The position numbers were made by a program, and so were the translations under genes. Below are positions 14,776 through 23,298 of a stretch of 49,003 nucleotides of DNA, piece after piece (position 1 is the stretch's first letter; every line of letters starts with the position of its first letter). This stretch comes from Bacillota bacterium (GTDB lineage Bacteria > Bacillota > Clostridia > UBA1381 > UMGS1253): contig JAKJBW010000013.1 in assembly GCA_022706785.1 (NCBI GenBank), positions 1-49,003 of the forward strand, read 5' to 3'. The notes under the pieces were generated by a model, which searched no databases, was not told the origin of the DNA, and saw only the letters and a list, made by a program, of their open reading frames with translations.

Positions 14776-16911
14776 CCGGCGCTTAAACCACGCTTTAAGC
14801 GCGTGCCAAAAGCCCCGCTTCTGGGCAGGATTAAGATTGGGGATTGGCGCTTCGTTTGCAAACATTTCAAAAAAGTATCGCTGCGCATCGGTCCTGGGCG
14901 CATCACCGGCACCTGCATATCTGTCATAGCTGCCGTCCGGCAGCATGATGCGCGCTTTCACGTTATCCGCATCCAAAATCTGTAGCATTGCCATAATGGT
15001 CTTTATGCATTCGCCATCCAGGACAGGCATTGCCACTTCTATGCGACGCTGCGTGTTTCTTGTCATAAGGTCGGCCGAGGAAATATATATTTTGCGGCGC
15101 CCCGGCGTCCCGAACACATAGATTCTTGAATGCTCCAAAAAACGGCCCACTATGCTCTTTACGGTGATATTGTCGGTATAGCCGGGAACGCCCGGCCGGA
15201 AACAGCATATGCCACGGACAAGCATTTTGATCTTAACGCCTGCCTGCGACGCTTCGATCAGCTTATCGATAATCTCCTTATCGGTAACGGCGTTGCACTT
15301 GAGCATCATAAACGCCTCCTCACCGCTTTTGGCATATGTGATTTCACGGTTGATCAGATCAATGAGCCGCTGGCTGAAGCAATTAGGCGCCACCAATAGA
15401 AGCTCCGAATATTCCACCGTTTGGCCGAGCGCAAGATTATTGAACACATTAAGCGCCTCTATGCCTATGCGGTGATCCGTCGTGACGACCGAAAGGTCGG
15501 TGTAGAGCTCCGCCGTCTTTTCATTGTAATTGCCTGTGCCAATCTGGGTCACATACGTTATTTTGGCATCGACCCGGCGGGTTATCAAAAGCAGTTTTGA
15601 ATGCACCTTGTACTCGTCAAGACCGTAGATAACAGTGCAGCCCGCCTGCTCAAGCTGCTTTGACCAGTCGATGTTGTTTTGCTCATCAAAACGCGCGCGC
15701 AGCTCCAAAACCGCCAGGACCTGCTTGCCGTTTTCGGCCGCCTTTAAAAGCGCCGACAGTATCTGGGAGTTCTTGGCAACGCGATAAAGCGATATTTTAA
15801 TGGAAGCGACCGTTTCATCCGCCGCCGCCTCCTCTAAGAGCCTTACAAACGGCCTGATGCTATGGTAGGGGAAAGACAGGAGCAGATCACGCGTAAGCGC
15901 CTGCTGCATGATGGGAATATGGTGGTCAATATTGACGGGATACACCGGCGTGAGCGTATCGTTAACGAGGTGCGGATATTGCTTCGCGTACCGGTTTGCC
16001 AGCATAAACGCAAACGAAACGTCAAACGGGCTTTCCTCCAAAAATATCTGCCGCTTGGTAATCTGAAGCTTTTCGGTAAGATACGCGCAAAGGTCGCCCG
16101 AAAGCGGCTTGTTTACCTGCAGGCGCACGGCGGCAAGCCTGCGCCTGGTCTTTAAAAGATCCTGCATCATGTCGCGCCAGTCTATGTCTTCATCATAGAG
16201 CGCTTCCTCCGCCTCCAGGTCGGCGTTGCGCGTCACGCGCAGCATGATCTTGCTTGCAATGGTATATTTGGTGAATACGCTGTCCGCGAAATGATAAATC
16301 ATGTCTTCTATCAGCGCGAGGCGTACGCCCCGCTCGGTATTAAGCAGGTGGACCCTTTCAAACTGCGCGCCCACCGGCACAAGGCCGAGCTTTAACTGAT
16401 CCGACTTTGTGCGCATGTGGACACCGATATACACCTCATTATTGCGCAGGAACGGGAAGGGGTGGTGTTTGTCCACAATCTGCGGCGAGAGCAGCGGAAA
16501 GATTTCATCGATAAAATAACTTTTGTAGAAGGCTTCGTCGGGTGCGGATATATGATCAAAATCCACCTTGGTGATGCCTTCCTTGTCCAGACTGGCCATG
16601 ATAGCGCGAAACGCCGCATCCTTTCTTTTCAGGAGCGCAGGCACAGTCTCAAAAACAGCATGCATCTGCTCTCCCGCCGTCATATGGCACTTGTTTTCCT
16701 CAACGTTGGGATGAAAGACCGACTGGTCGTAGAGGCTGCCCACACGCACCATAAAAAACTCGTCTAAGTTGCTGCCAAAAATAGAAACAAACTTCAAACG
16801 CTCCAAAAGGGGAAGCTTTGCGTCCTCCGCCTCCTCCAGCACGCGCTCGTTGAATTTGAGCCAGCTAAGCTCCCTGTTGATGTAGATGCCCGCTGCGTTT
16901 TCCCTTTCCAT
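14773..16911 (-). CDS. ppk1: Polyphosphate kinase 1
   Basis: A 712-residue PPK1 that reversibly moves the gamma phosphate of ATP onto inorganic polyphosphate. All domains are present: N-terminal helical domain (YINRELSWLKFNERVLEEA), head domain, and two phospholipase-D-like C-terminal domains. The phosphorylated histidine is expected in DEYKVHSKLLLI and the second His in FLEHSRIYVFG; IKISLYRVAKNSQI and TGNYNEKTAELYTDLS are also typical. GTG at 16920 opens the frame; ATG at 16911 is preferred. It is monocistronic. The C-terminus ends in a basic tail within a GC-rich hairpin. Confidence 0.95.
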   Translation of the reverse strand: MERENAAGIYINRELSWLKFNERVLEEAEDAKLPLLERLKFVSIFGSNLDEFFMVRVGSLYDQSVFHPNVEENKCHMTAGEQMHAVFETVPALLKRKDAAFRAIMASLDKEGITKVDFDHISAPDEAFYKSYFIDEIFPLLSPQIVDKHHPFPFLRNNEVYIGVHMRTKSDQLKLGLVPVGAQFERVHLLNTERGVRLALIEDMIYHFADSVFTKYTIASKIMLRVTRNADLEAEEALYDEDIDWRDMMQDLLKTRRRLAAVRLQVNKPLSGDLCAYLTEKLQITKRQIFLEESPFDVSFAFMLANRYAKQYPHLVNDTLTPVYPVNIDHHIPIMQQALTRDLLLSFPYHSIRPFVRLLEEAAADETVASIKISLYRVAKNSQILSALLKAAENGKQVLAVLELRARFDEQNNIDWSKQLEQAGCTVIYGLDEYKVHSKLLLITRRVDAKITYVTQIGTGNYNEKTAELYTDLSVVTTDHRIGIEALNVFNNLALGQTVEYSELLLVAPNCFSQRLIDLINREITYAKSGEEAFMMLKCNAVTDKEIIDKLIEASQAGVKIKMLVRGICCFRPGVPGYTDNITVKSIVGRFLEHSRIYVFGTPGRRKIYISSADLMTRNTQRRIEVAMPVLDGECIKTIMAMLQILDADNVKARIMLPDGSYDRYAGAGDAPRTDAQRYFFEMFANEAPIPNLNPAQKRGFWHALKAWFKRR

Positions 16912-17017
16912 AGCCCACACCCCGCTTTCAAGGCAATGCAGAAATAATTCTTGAATATTACATATATATACTATACAATGGATAAATCAAAAATACAAGA
17001 TTATGCGGCAATCATCT

Positions 17018-17184
17018 TTTATACTGATTCCATTTTGAAATATAACAATAAAAACGCAGGATTTTTTTCGTCAGGCAAGGCGGAAGCCGGTGGGAATACT
17101 TGGTGTATTTCCGCCGGCGACAACAAAGCATGGCGAAAAAAAGACCAGTTTTTATCTATATTTTAAATTGAAATCAGTATTAAT
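17018..17184 (+). repeat. Palindromic element, family R1/R2, copy 3 (before pfk)
   Basis: Same termini as the 5284 copy (ATACTGATTC ... GAAATCAGTATTAAT). The core is GTCAGGCAAGGCGGA ... GGCGACAACAAAGCA. The inner stem TTTTTTTCGTCA/TGGCGAAAAAAA and the fully paired 14-bp apical stem GCCGGTGGGAATAC/GTATTTCCGCCGGC carry changes on both sides relative to the other copy. It lies between the divergent ppk and pfk genes, just outside the pfk promoter. Confidence 0.8.
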
Positions 17185-17191
17185 CCCTGTA

Positions 17192-17221
17192 TTGTCAGCC
17201 GGATATTACACACAATACGAT
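17192..17221 (+). promoter_or_regulatory. Probable promoter of pfk
   Basis: TTGTCA (17192-17197), 18-base spacer, TACGAT (17216-17221). It begins 8 bases after the palindromic element. The -10 matches the consensus at four of six positions. Confidence 0.45.
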
Positions 17222-17251
17222 ATGGGTCAGAAGTTTAAAAGGAGGTAGCAT

Positions 17252-18334
17252 ATGAAAAAACGAATAGGCCTGCTCACAAGCGGCGGCGACTGCCCCGGTC
17301 TCAACGCCACCATACGCGGGGTCGCCAAAGCGGTATACGAACGCATCGGAGCGGACAATGTGGAAATGATAGGCATCGAGGACGGCTATCACGGCCTGAT
17401 TTTCGGTGAATACCATGTGATGAAGCCGTCGGATTTTTCCGGCATCCTCACCATGGGCGGAACCATTTTAGGCACCTCCCGCCAGCCGTACAGCAAAATG
17501 CAGGTGATTGAGGAAGATAATATCAATAAGGTTTCAAACATGAAAAAGTACTATAAAGAAATGAAGCTCGACTGCCTGCTCACCCTGGGCGGAAACGGCA
17601 CGCACAAAACCGCCAACCTGCTTGCCGAGCAGGGGCTTAACATCATAGGCCTGCCCAAAACCATAGACAACGACATTTACGGGACCGACGTGACCTTCGG
17701 CTTTCATACCGCGGTGGGTACCGCAACCGATGTGATAGACAAGATCCACACAACAGCATCCAGCCACAGGCGTGTTATGCTGATTGAGGTGATGGGCAAC
17801 AAGGCCGGCTGGCTTACGCTGTATTCGGGGCTTGCCGGCGGCGCCGACATTATCCTTATCCCCGAAGTCCCCTACCGCTTTGAGGCGGTGATGGAGGCCA
17901 TTGACCGCCGTGCCAGAAACGGACGTGCGTTTTCCATCATTGTGGTGGCCGAAGGCGCTATGGACGCTGATGAAGCCAATATGAAAAAAAAGGAACGCGC
18001 CGGCCACCGCGAGCAGGCGGGATATAAAACGGCGACACAGCGGATTGCCGACCAGATCGAAGCCGGTTCCGGCTACCAGACGCGTGTGGTCATCTCCGGC
18101 CATATTGTGCGCGGCGGAAGTCCGACTGCTTACGACCGTGTGCTTGCCACCCAGTTCGGCGTATATGCGGCAACGCTGATAGAGCGCGATATATACGGTG
18201 TGACAGTGGCTATGAAGAATAACGTTGTGACGCACAATCCCCTTGCAGAAATAGCGGGCATAACAAAGCTCGTGCCTATCGATCACCAGATGGTGGATGT
18301 GGCGCGCAATATGGGGATATGCATGGGGGATTGA
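17252..18334 (+). CDS. pfkA: 6-phosphofructokinase, mixed-type active site
   Basis: A 360-residue PfkA-family enzyme that phosphorylates fructose 6-phosphate in glycolysis. Motifs: LTSGGDCPGLNATIRG, TLGGNGTHKTA, the catalytic PKTIDND with its Asp, and the later GIEDG-type and MGNKAGWL segments. The phosphoryl-donor loop is GGNG (Gly at the position called 104 in E. coli, as in ATP enzymes) while the second position is Lys (PKTIDND, residue 124), as in PPi enzymes. Such Gly104/Lys124 proteins form the 'group III' set, mostly ATP-using. Donor choice therefore needs testing. AAGGAGG precedes the ATG. It is convergent with mnmE. Confidence 0.92.
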   Translation: MKKRIGLLTSGGDCPGLNATIRGVAKAVYERIGADNVEMIGIEDGYHGLIFGEYHVMKPSDFSGILTMGGTILGTSRQPYSKMQVIEEDNINKVSNMKKYYKEMKLDCLLTLGGNGTHKTANLLAEQGLNIIGLPKTIDNDIYGTDVTFGFHTAVGTATDVIDKIHTTASSHRRVMLIEVMGNKAGWLTLYSGLAGGADIILIPEVPYRFEAVMEAIDRRARNGRAFSIIVVAEGAMDADEANMKKKERAGHREQAGYKTATQRIADQIEAGSGYQTRVVISGHIVRGGSPTAYDRVLATQFGVYAATLIERDIYGVTVAMKNNVVTHNPLAEIAGITKLVPIDHQMVDVARNMGICMGD

Positions 18335-18362
18335 CGGGCGGCGGCGCTGACAGCGCAAACGC

Positions 18363-19745
18363 TTATTTCCCCACGCAGAATTCCGCAAAGATCTTATCCA
18401 CAATATCGGCGCTGACCGTTTCGCCGGTCAGCAGACCCAGCGCTTCCACCGCGCCGGTGACATCAATGACGCACATATCCATAGGTATACCGCCATCTAA
18501 AGTGTCAAGCGCGTTTTGAAGCGACCTCAGCGCTTCGGCTACCGCCTCTGCATGACGCAGATTGGACAGTGCGGCGCTCGTGGGTGTGATGCCGCTTTGG
18601 TCGCAAAGCGACGCTATTGCATTTTTCAGCCCGGCAATGCCCTCTCCGCTTACCGCGGACACAGAAATGATTGGCGCCTCCGGGGCCATAGCCTGCACGG
18701 CGTCGGCTTTTATCTTTACCTCAAGATCGGATTTGTTCAGCAAAAGAATGCGTTTTTTGCCGTCTGTCAGCGCAAGCACGTCCCTGTCCTGCTCTGTGAT
18801 GTGCGCGCTGCCGTCCAGCATAACCAAAACAAGCTGAGCCGCGTCGATGTATTGGCGTGTGCGCGAAACGCCGATTTTTTCCACAGCGTCTTTGGCGTCG
18901 CGCAGACCGGCGGTATCCACAAGGCGTATGGGCACGCCGTTTATGGTGATGAATTCTTCCAAAATGTCGCGCGTGGTTCCCTCTATTTCGGTTACGATTG
19001 CCCGCTCGGAATGGGAAAGGGCGTTTAAAAGTGAGGATTTGCCCGCATTGGGCTTTCCCGCGATCACGCACAAAACCCCCTCCTTTATCATCCTGCCGGA
19101 AGGGGCGCTTTCCAAAAGCGTTTCGCAATCGGATATTGCCGCGTGCAATATCCGGCGCAAGCCCTCTTCTGACAGCTCGGCAATCTCGTCGTCGGGATAG
19201 TCCACCATGGCCGCAAATTGCGCGCACACATACAGCAAAGGCTCGCGTATCTTTCTTATCTCTCGTGAGAGCGTGCCTTCAAGCTGCGCCACAGCGTTTT
19301 GAAGCGCTGCGTCATTGCCCGCGTTTATAATGTCAATGACAGCTTCCGCCTGCGCAAGATCCAGCCTTCCGTTTAAAAAAGCGCGCTTTGTAAACTCTCC
19401 GGCCTCGGCAAGCCTGGCCCCCGCCTCTATCAGGCGCGTCAATATACGCCGCAGCCCCACCATAGAGCCGTGCGCCGATATCTCCACCACATCCTCACCG
19501 GTGAAGGTGCGCGGCGCGCGCATAACGCCCGCCATAACCTCGTCTATCACAGCGGCCGTGTCTTCATCTGTAATATGGCCATAATGCAGCGTATGCGTGT
19601 CCGCCTGCGAAAGCTTTTTTCTGTTTGCCGCCAAAAACACCTTATCCGCCACCGCTATGGCATTTTTTCCGCTGATACGGATCACGCCCAAGCCTCCGGC
19701 GCCGTAGGGTGTTGATATAGCTGCAATGGTATCGTTTTGGTTCAT
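18363..19745 (-). CDS. mnmE: tRNA uridine-5-carboxymethylaminomethyl GTPase MnmE
   Basis: A 460-residue dimeric GTPase that, with MnmG, makes the xm5U modification at the wobble position of certain tRNAs. The N-terminal tetrahydrofolate-binding domain (DTIAAISTPYGAGGLGVIRISG) is followed by the helical domain and an inserted G domain: G1 GKPNAGKSSLLN, G2 EGTTRDILEE, G3 DTAGLRD, G4 LNKSD. It ends in the essential FCVGK (FC-GK) with its Cys. GGAGG precedes the ATG. It closes the rpmH-rnpA-yidD-yidC-jag-mnmE run, 118 bases after jag. MnmG is not in this window. Confidence 0.97.
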   Translation of the reverse strand: MNQNDTIAAISTPYGAGGLGVIRISGKNAIAVADKVFLAANRKKLSQADTHTLHYGHITDEDTAAVIDEVMAGVMRAPRTFTGEDVVEISAHGSMVGLRRILTRLIEAGARLAEAGEFTKRAFLNGRLDLAQAEAVIDIINAGNDAALQNAVAQLEGTLSREIRKIREPLLYVCAQFAAMVDYPDDEIAELSEEGLRRILHAAISDCETLLESAPSGRMIKEGVLCVIAGKPNAGKSSLLNALSHSERAIVTEIEGTTRDILEEFITINGVPIRLVDTAGLRDAKDAVEKIGVSRTRQYIDAAQLVLVMLDGSAHITEQDRDVLALTDGKKRILLLNKSDLEVKIKADAVQAMAPEAPIISVSAVSGEGIAGLKNAIASLCDQSGITPTSAALSNLRHAEAVAEALRSLQNALDTLDGGIPMDMCVIDVTGAVEALGLLTGETVSADIVDKIFAEFCVGK

Positions 19746-19863
19746 GGGGCCGCCTCCATATGCTAAACGGCCGCGTCATCGGCAGCCGTTTGGGTTTATT
19801 TTTTCAGTTATAATACAAAAATGGTTTACATAAATAATAAAGCACAGCTTCATGTTCAAAGCG

Positions 19864-20547
19864 TTACGTACGGGAACGGTGCGGGAAACGCTGCTCTCCC
19901 CTGTCCTTCGACTCGCCCTTAAGCACAACAACCACCTTGCGGTTAGGCTCCTCACCGATCGAATAAGTAGAAACTTTTGCATTATCCTGCAGCGCGGCAT
20001 GGATAACACGCCTCTCGTACGGGTTCATTGGCTCTAAAATATAGCGGCGTCCGGACTTTGCCACCTTATCGGCGATACGGCTTGCCAGCGCCTCTAAAGC
20101 GTCCTTTCTCTTTGCCCTGTAATTTTCGGTATCAATGGTCACCTTGACATAGGATTCTTTTGTTTTGTTAATAACCAGGCTGGTCAGATATTGAATAGCG
20201 TCCAGCGTTTCGCCGCGTTTGCCTATGACGATTCCCATGTCCGGCCCGCTTAAATCAATGGCCAAATCTTCGCCGTTAAGCTCACATTCCACGTCAACCT
20301 TGATCCCCATACCGAAAAACAGATCATCTAAAAACTGGGTTGCAAGCGAAACCGGCGTCTGCTTCAGCGTGACCGCGACCTTGGCGTCTTTTCCGCCCAA
20401 AATCCCGAAAAGCCCTTTGCTGCTCTCCTCCAGCACCTCTATCTCAACCATTTCACGGCCTACACCCAGCTCCGCGAGCGCCTCGGCGATTGCCTCATCT
20501 GTGCTTTTTGCGACTTTTACTATTCTTTTTAACTGTGTCGATGACAA
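19864..20547 (-). CDS. jag: RNA-binding protein Jag/KhpB (SpoIIIJ-associated)
   Basis: A 227-residue RNA-binding protein. Residues about 8-55 form the Jag N-terminal domain (KSTDEAIAEALAELGVGREMVEIEVLEE); a KH domain follows (DMGIVIGKRGETLDAIQYLTSLV), then an R3H domain (RKDALEALASRIADKVAKSGRRY with MNPYERRVIHAAL). In Firmicutes it partners KhpA and affects cell length and mRNA stability. It starts with TTG at 20547 after GGAGGGG, and its start overlaps the end of yidC by 53 bases, indicating translational coupling. Confidence 0.95.
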   Translation of the reverse strand: MSSTQLKRIVKVAKSTDEAIAEALAELGVGREMVEIEVLEESSKGLFGILGGKDAKVAVTLKQTPVSLATQFLDDLFFGMGIKVDVECELNGEDLAIDLSGPDMGIVIGKRGETLDAIQYLTSLVINKTKESYVKVTIDTENYRAKRKDALEALASRIADKVAKSGRRYILEPMNPYERRVIHAALQDNAKVSTYSIGEEPNRKVVVVLKGESKDRGEQRFPHRSRT

Positions 20548-21505
20548 TCGAATTCCCCTCCTCTTTTTGGAAATGCTTCTGTGTAAAATACTGCTGAATC
20601 ATCTGCACCACATTGGATATGGTCCAATACAAGCCTACGCCTGCCGGCAGTGTGAAGGTAAATACGGCAGACATGACGGGCATCAGCATCAGCATGGATT
20701 TATTCATGTTGGCAGCGGCATTGGCCTGGCCCTGCCCATTCGCATTTGCCTGCGCAGCCTGACTGGCAGCCGGCTGAGGCGTCATTTTGGTAAGCAGCCA
20801 TGACGAAGCGCCTGCCATGATGGGAATCAGCAGCAACGGGAGCGTGACCCACAAATTATGCGTGATCTGACCGCTCAGCAATTGCGAAATAGGTCCCCAT
20901 GTTTCATTGGGGTACTTGGAAAGATCCAGCCCCAAAAAGTTGAAATCAATTTTCCAGTCCATAAACCCGTCGATATAACCTGAAACATTACTCATGGCTA
21001 TCTGGTACTGATCGGCCAATGTCTTCATGCTCGCAGAACCAAAACCGGTCGGTACCATACCAAGCAGGCTGGGCGTATTTTTAACAATCTCCTGCAGCTG
21101 CAGGGTCTTATTAATATTATCCGCAAGATTGAAATTGATATGAAGCATATAGGAAATCGGTTTTTGGATTACCTGAAACAGACCGAAAATGATGGGAAGC
21201 TGCAAAAGCATAGGCAGGCATCCGCTTGCCGGACTGACGCCGTTTGCCTTATAAAGCTCCATCATTTCCTTGTTGAGTTTGTCTTTGTCGTTTGCGTATT
21301 TTTTCTGAAGCTCCGCCATTTGCGGCGCCAGCTTTTGCTGTTTTGTCATGGACCTCTGGGATTTTAAGCTGAGCGGCAAAAGAATGAGCTTTATGACCAG
21401 CGTAAAGACTATGAGCGTAACGCCGTAATTGGGGATAAGACGATAGATGGTTTCAATAATATATCCCATCGGCTGTACAATCAGCCACGTGAAAATATGC
21501 TGCAT
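20495..21505 (-). CDS. yidC: Membrane protein insertase YidC/SpoIIIJ
   Basis: A 336-residue Oxa1/YidC insertase. Seen: the first conserved membrane helix (YGVTLIVFTLVIKLILLPLS), the cytosolic hairpin with K/R-rich QRSMTKQQKLAPQMAELQKKY, ASGCLPMLLQLPIIFGLFQVI, and the last helix PAGVGLYWTISNVVQM followed by a basic tail (KKNSKSRKKHR) that may touch the ribosome. An Ala/Gln-rich insert (about residues 240-265) is a local oddity. No lipobox is visible at the N-terminus. Start ATG at 21505 with AGGAGG. Role: insertion of membrane proteins with or without SecYEG. Confidence 0.95.
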   Translation of the reverse strand: MQHIFTWLIVQPMGYIIETIYRLIPNYGVTLIVFTLVIKLILLPLSLKSQRSMTKQQKLAPQMAELQKKYANDKDKLNKEMMELYKANGVSPASGCLPMLLQLPIIFGLFQVIQKPISYMLHINFNLADNINKTLQLQEIVKNTPSLLGMVPTGFGSASMKTLADQYQIAMSNVSGYIDGFMDWKIDFNFLGLDLSKYPNETWGPISQLLSGQITHNLWVTLPLLLIPIMAGASSWLLTKMTPQPAASQAAQANANGQGQANAAANMNKSMLMLMPVMSAVFTFTLPAGVGLYWTISNVVQMIQQYFTQKHFQKEEGNSIVIDTVKKNSKSRKKHR

Positions 21506-21653
21506 AAATTCTGTTTCCTCCTGTTTTCCAAAAACATGAACGGACAAAAGCCGACCACTGGGGTACGCAAGCACCCGTCATTTTTCAGAAGTAATTTGGT
21601 TGGTTTGTCAGGCAGGCATATGCCGCCGGGATAAAGCACGGCTTTCCGTTATA

Positions 21654-21866
21654 CTACTTCAACGGGTCGTAGCCGCCCGGAAACAAGGGATTGCAGCGAA
21701 GCAGCCGCAAAAGCGCCAGCCATAGACCTTTAAACGTGCCGTACCTGCTTACCGCCTCAAAAGCGTACTGGGAGCATGTGGGGCTAAACCGGCAGCAGCC
21801 GGAGCGCTTCAGCCCGGTCAGGTATGTTTGATAAAACCGGATCAGAAACAAGACGGCAGTTTTCAC
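21654..21866 (-). CDS. yidD: Membrane protein insertion efficiency factor YidD
   Basis: A 70-residue peripheral membrane protein, normal for the family, that helps YidC-dependent insertion. The signature is intact: FYQTYLTGLKRSGCCRFSPTCSQYAFEA with its cysteines, then RYGTFKGLWLALLRLLRCNPLFPGGYDP. The frame opens at 21932 inside rnpA, but the GTG at 21866, preceded by an AAGGG stretch, gives the usual family N-terminus. It lies between rnpA and yidC, as in most bacteria. Confidence 0.9.
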   Translation of the reverse strand: MKTAVLFLIRFYQTYLTGLKRSGCCRFSPTCSQYAFEAVSRYGTFKGLWLALLRLLRCNPLFPGGYDPLK

Positions 21867-21915
21867 AATACCCACACCCTTTTCGCAAAACAACGGCGCA
21901 CTGCTATAACACGTG

Positions 21916-22266
21916 TCATTGCCCGGCCGCATCCAAACGCAACCCGCTTTTTTTCAAAAGAAAGCTCATATCCCGGCTGATTTGCTCAAAGCAGCAGCCC
22001 GCGGCCCGGGTCCTTGCCACAAACACAATATCGTAACCTTTGGCAATGTCGGCTTCCTTTAAGCGATAGCTTTCTTTGATCAGCCTGCGTATCCGATTCC
22101 TTGTGACCGCATTGCCCAGCTTTTTGCTGACGGTAATACCCAGACAGTTGCCGCTTTGATTCTTTTTGCGGTAGTAAAGCACCAAAAAACCCGCCGCAAT
22201 GCTGTCGCCTCTGTAGTACAGTCTTTTAAAATCGCAGTTGTATTTCATTGAAACCGTATGTTGCAT
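21916..22266 (-). CDS. rnpA: Ribonuclease P protein component
   Basis: A 116-residue basic protein that binds the RNase P RNA and helps it cut the 5' leader from precursor tRNA. The RNR motif RNRIRRLIKESYR is intact, with FKRLYYRGDSIAAGFLVLYY forming the leader-binding cleft and GITVSKKLGNAV before it. The first ATG (22266) has GGTGAG 4-5 bases upstream; the ATG six codons on is possible. The RNase P RNA gene itself is not in the window. It follows rpmH after an attenuating hairpin. Confidence 0.95.
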   Translation of the reverse strand: MQHTVSMKYNCDFKRLYYRGDSIAAGFLVLYYRKKNQSGNCLGITVSKKLGNAVTRNRIRRLIKESYRLKEADIAKGYDIVFVARTRAAGCCFEQISRDMSFLLKKSGLRLDAAGQ

Positions 22267-22343
22267 AAACTCACCGCTTTTTTACTGGTATCCGCCCCCG
22301 GACAAAAATCGTCAAATGGACGGAATTTTTGCAGCAAGAAGAT

Positions 22344-22366
22344 AAAAAGACCACCAAGTGGCCTTT
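22344..22366 (-). terminator. Weak terminator between rpmH and rnpA
   Basis: Minus strand AAAGGCCAC-TTG-GTGGTCTTT followed by TTATC, overlapping the rpmH stop codon. A partial stop here would give more L34 mRNA than RnpA mRNA, a common arrangement. Confidence 0.6.
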
Positions 22367-22500
22367 TATGCTGACAGTCTTTTTCTGCCCTTCAGTCTTC
22401 TTCTAGCCAAAACCTTCCTGCCGTTGGCAGTGCTCATTCTTTTTCTGAAACCATGAACCTTGCTTCTCTGCCTCTTTTTAGGCTGGTATGTTCTTTTCAC
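22366..22500 (-). CDS. rpmH: 50S ribosomal protein L34
   Basis: A 44-residue protein read directly from the minus strand: (V)[13 protein letters not shown], then [17 protein letters not shown], ending [13 protein letters not shown]. This is the complete, nearly invariant L34 sequence, a very basic protein of the large ribosomal subunit. The start is GTG at 22500 with GGAGG eight bases upstream. A consensus promoter lies about 100 bases upstream. It is the first gene of the rpmH-rnpA-yidD-yidC-jag-mnmE run; dnaA, often the next gene on the other side, is not here. Confidence 0.97.
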   Translation of the reverse strand: MKRTYQPKKRQRSKVHGFRKRMSTANGRKVLARRRLKGRKRLSA

Positions 22501-22596
22501 TGTTTGCACCTCCCGCAAGCCAATTCAAACTGCTGCGCCAAAAGCCGCGCCAAGTATCCGTATGTTTATCCGCCCGAAGGTGCGGATACGCTAAAT

Positions 22597-22625
22597 ATTA
22601 TATATGGCTTTATAAAACTTGTCAA
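22597..22625 (-). promoter_or_regulatory. Consensus SigA promoter of the rpmH operon
   Basis: Minus strand TTGACA (22620-22625), exactly 17-base spacer, TATAAT (22597-22602). The leader then holds a hairpin TCCGC/GCGGA. A perfect match of both hexamers fits a highly transcribed ribosomal protein gene. Confidence 0.9.
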
Positions 22626-22717
22626 TCTTTTTTTTAAATTTACGGCAAGCTTTGTGCCCGCCCTTTTTGTTCACGCCATGCCGGGTATGCCCTGAGGCGG
22701 TTTGCTGATAAGCCGCT

Positions 22718-23218
22718 TTAAAGCTCCGTACCCATATCGATATCATTTTTGAAGAACAATACCGCCGCATGGGCGGATATCCCCTCGCCCCGTCCCTCAA
22801 AGCCCAGCTGCTCTGTGGTGGTAGCCTTGATGCTCACCCTGTCGGGCACAGTCCCGCAAACCCGGGCAATATTTTCGCGCATTTGTTCAACATAGGGCGC
22901 AAGCTTAGGCTGCTGCGCCACAATGGTGATGTCGGCGTTGCCGAAGGTATAGCCGACGTCCTCCGCCATTTTGACGACAATATCCAAAAGCTTTAAGCTG
23001 TCCGCCCCCGCGTAGCGCGCATCGGTGTCGGGAAAATGGCGGCCGATATCACCCAGCGCCATAGCGCCCAGAACCGCGTCCATCAGCGCGTGCACCGGGA
23101 CATCGGCATCCGAATGCCCCAGAAGACCAAAATGGAAAGGGATGTCCACACCGCAGAGAATAAGTTTTCGCCCTTCCGTCAGGCGATGCGTGTCTAGTCC
23201 ATAGCCAATTCGTATCAT
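22718..23218 (-). CDS. ispF: 2-C-methyl-D-erythritol 2,4-cyclodiphosphate synthase
   Basis: A 166-residue IspF, the trimeric metal enzyme of the MEP isoprenoid pathway that cyclises CDP-ME 2-phosphate with loss of CMP. Motifs: IGYGLDTHRL (metal Asp9 and His11), LLGHSDADVPVHALMDA, GDIGRHFPDTD and the C-terminal KATTTEQLGFEGRGEGI. The length is slightly above average due to a C-terminal tail. It starts 80 bases after ispD, consistent with an ispDF unit. Nothing in it is missing, which argues that the pathway is active. Confidence 0.96.
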   Translation of the reverse strand: MIRIGYGLDTHRLTEGRKLILCGVDIPFHFGLLGHSDADVPVHALMDAVLGAMALGDIGRHFPDTDARYAGADSLKLLDIVVKMAEDVGYTFGNADITIVAQQPKLAPYVEQMRENIARVCGTVPDRVSIKATTTEQLGFEGRGEGISAHAAVLFFKNDIDMGTEL

Positions 23219-23298
23219 AAGTGTTGCGCTTCCTTTCCTGGCAACCGTCCACTTGATTATGCCCGATTCGCAAAAGAAATCAGGGACATTTACCGGAT

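Noticed and set aside
14601..14927. A 108-codon minus-strand ORF overlapping the ppk 3' end
   Set aside because: It runs over the hairpin tract and the ppk C-terminus in a different frame; it is a shadow.
17534..18403. A 289-codon minus-strand ORF over pfk
   Set aside because: It is antisense to a clear phosphofructokinase and has no family features; long shadow frames are common in this GC range.
18390..18405. A DnaA-box-like TTATCCACA
   Set aside because: It lies inside mnmE and stands alone; no dnaA, dnaN or AT-rich unwinding region is present, so no origin is called despite rpmH nearby.
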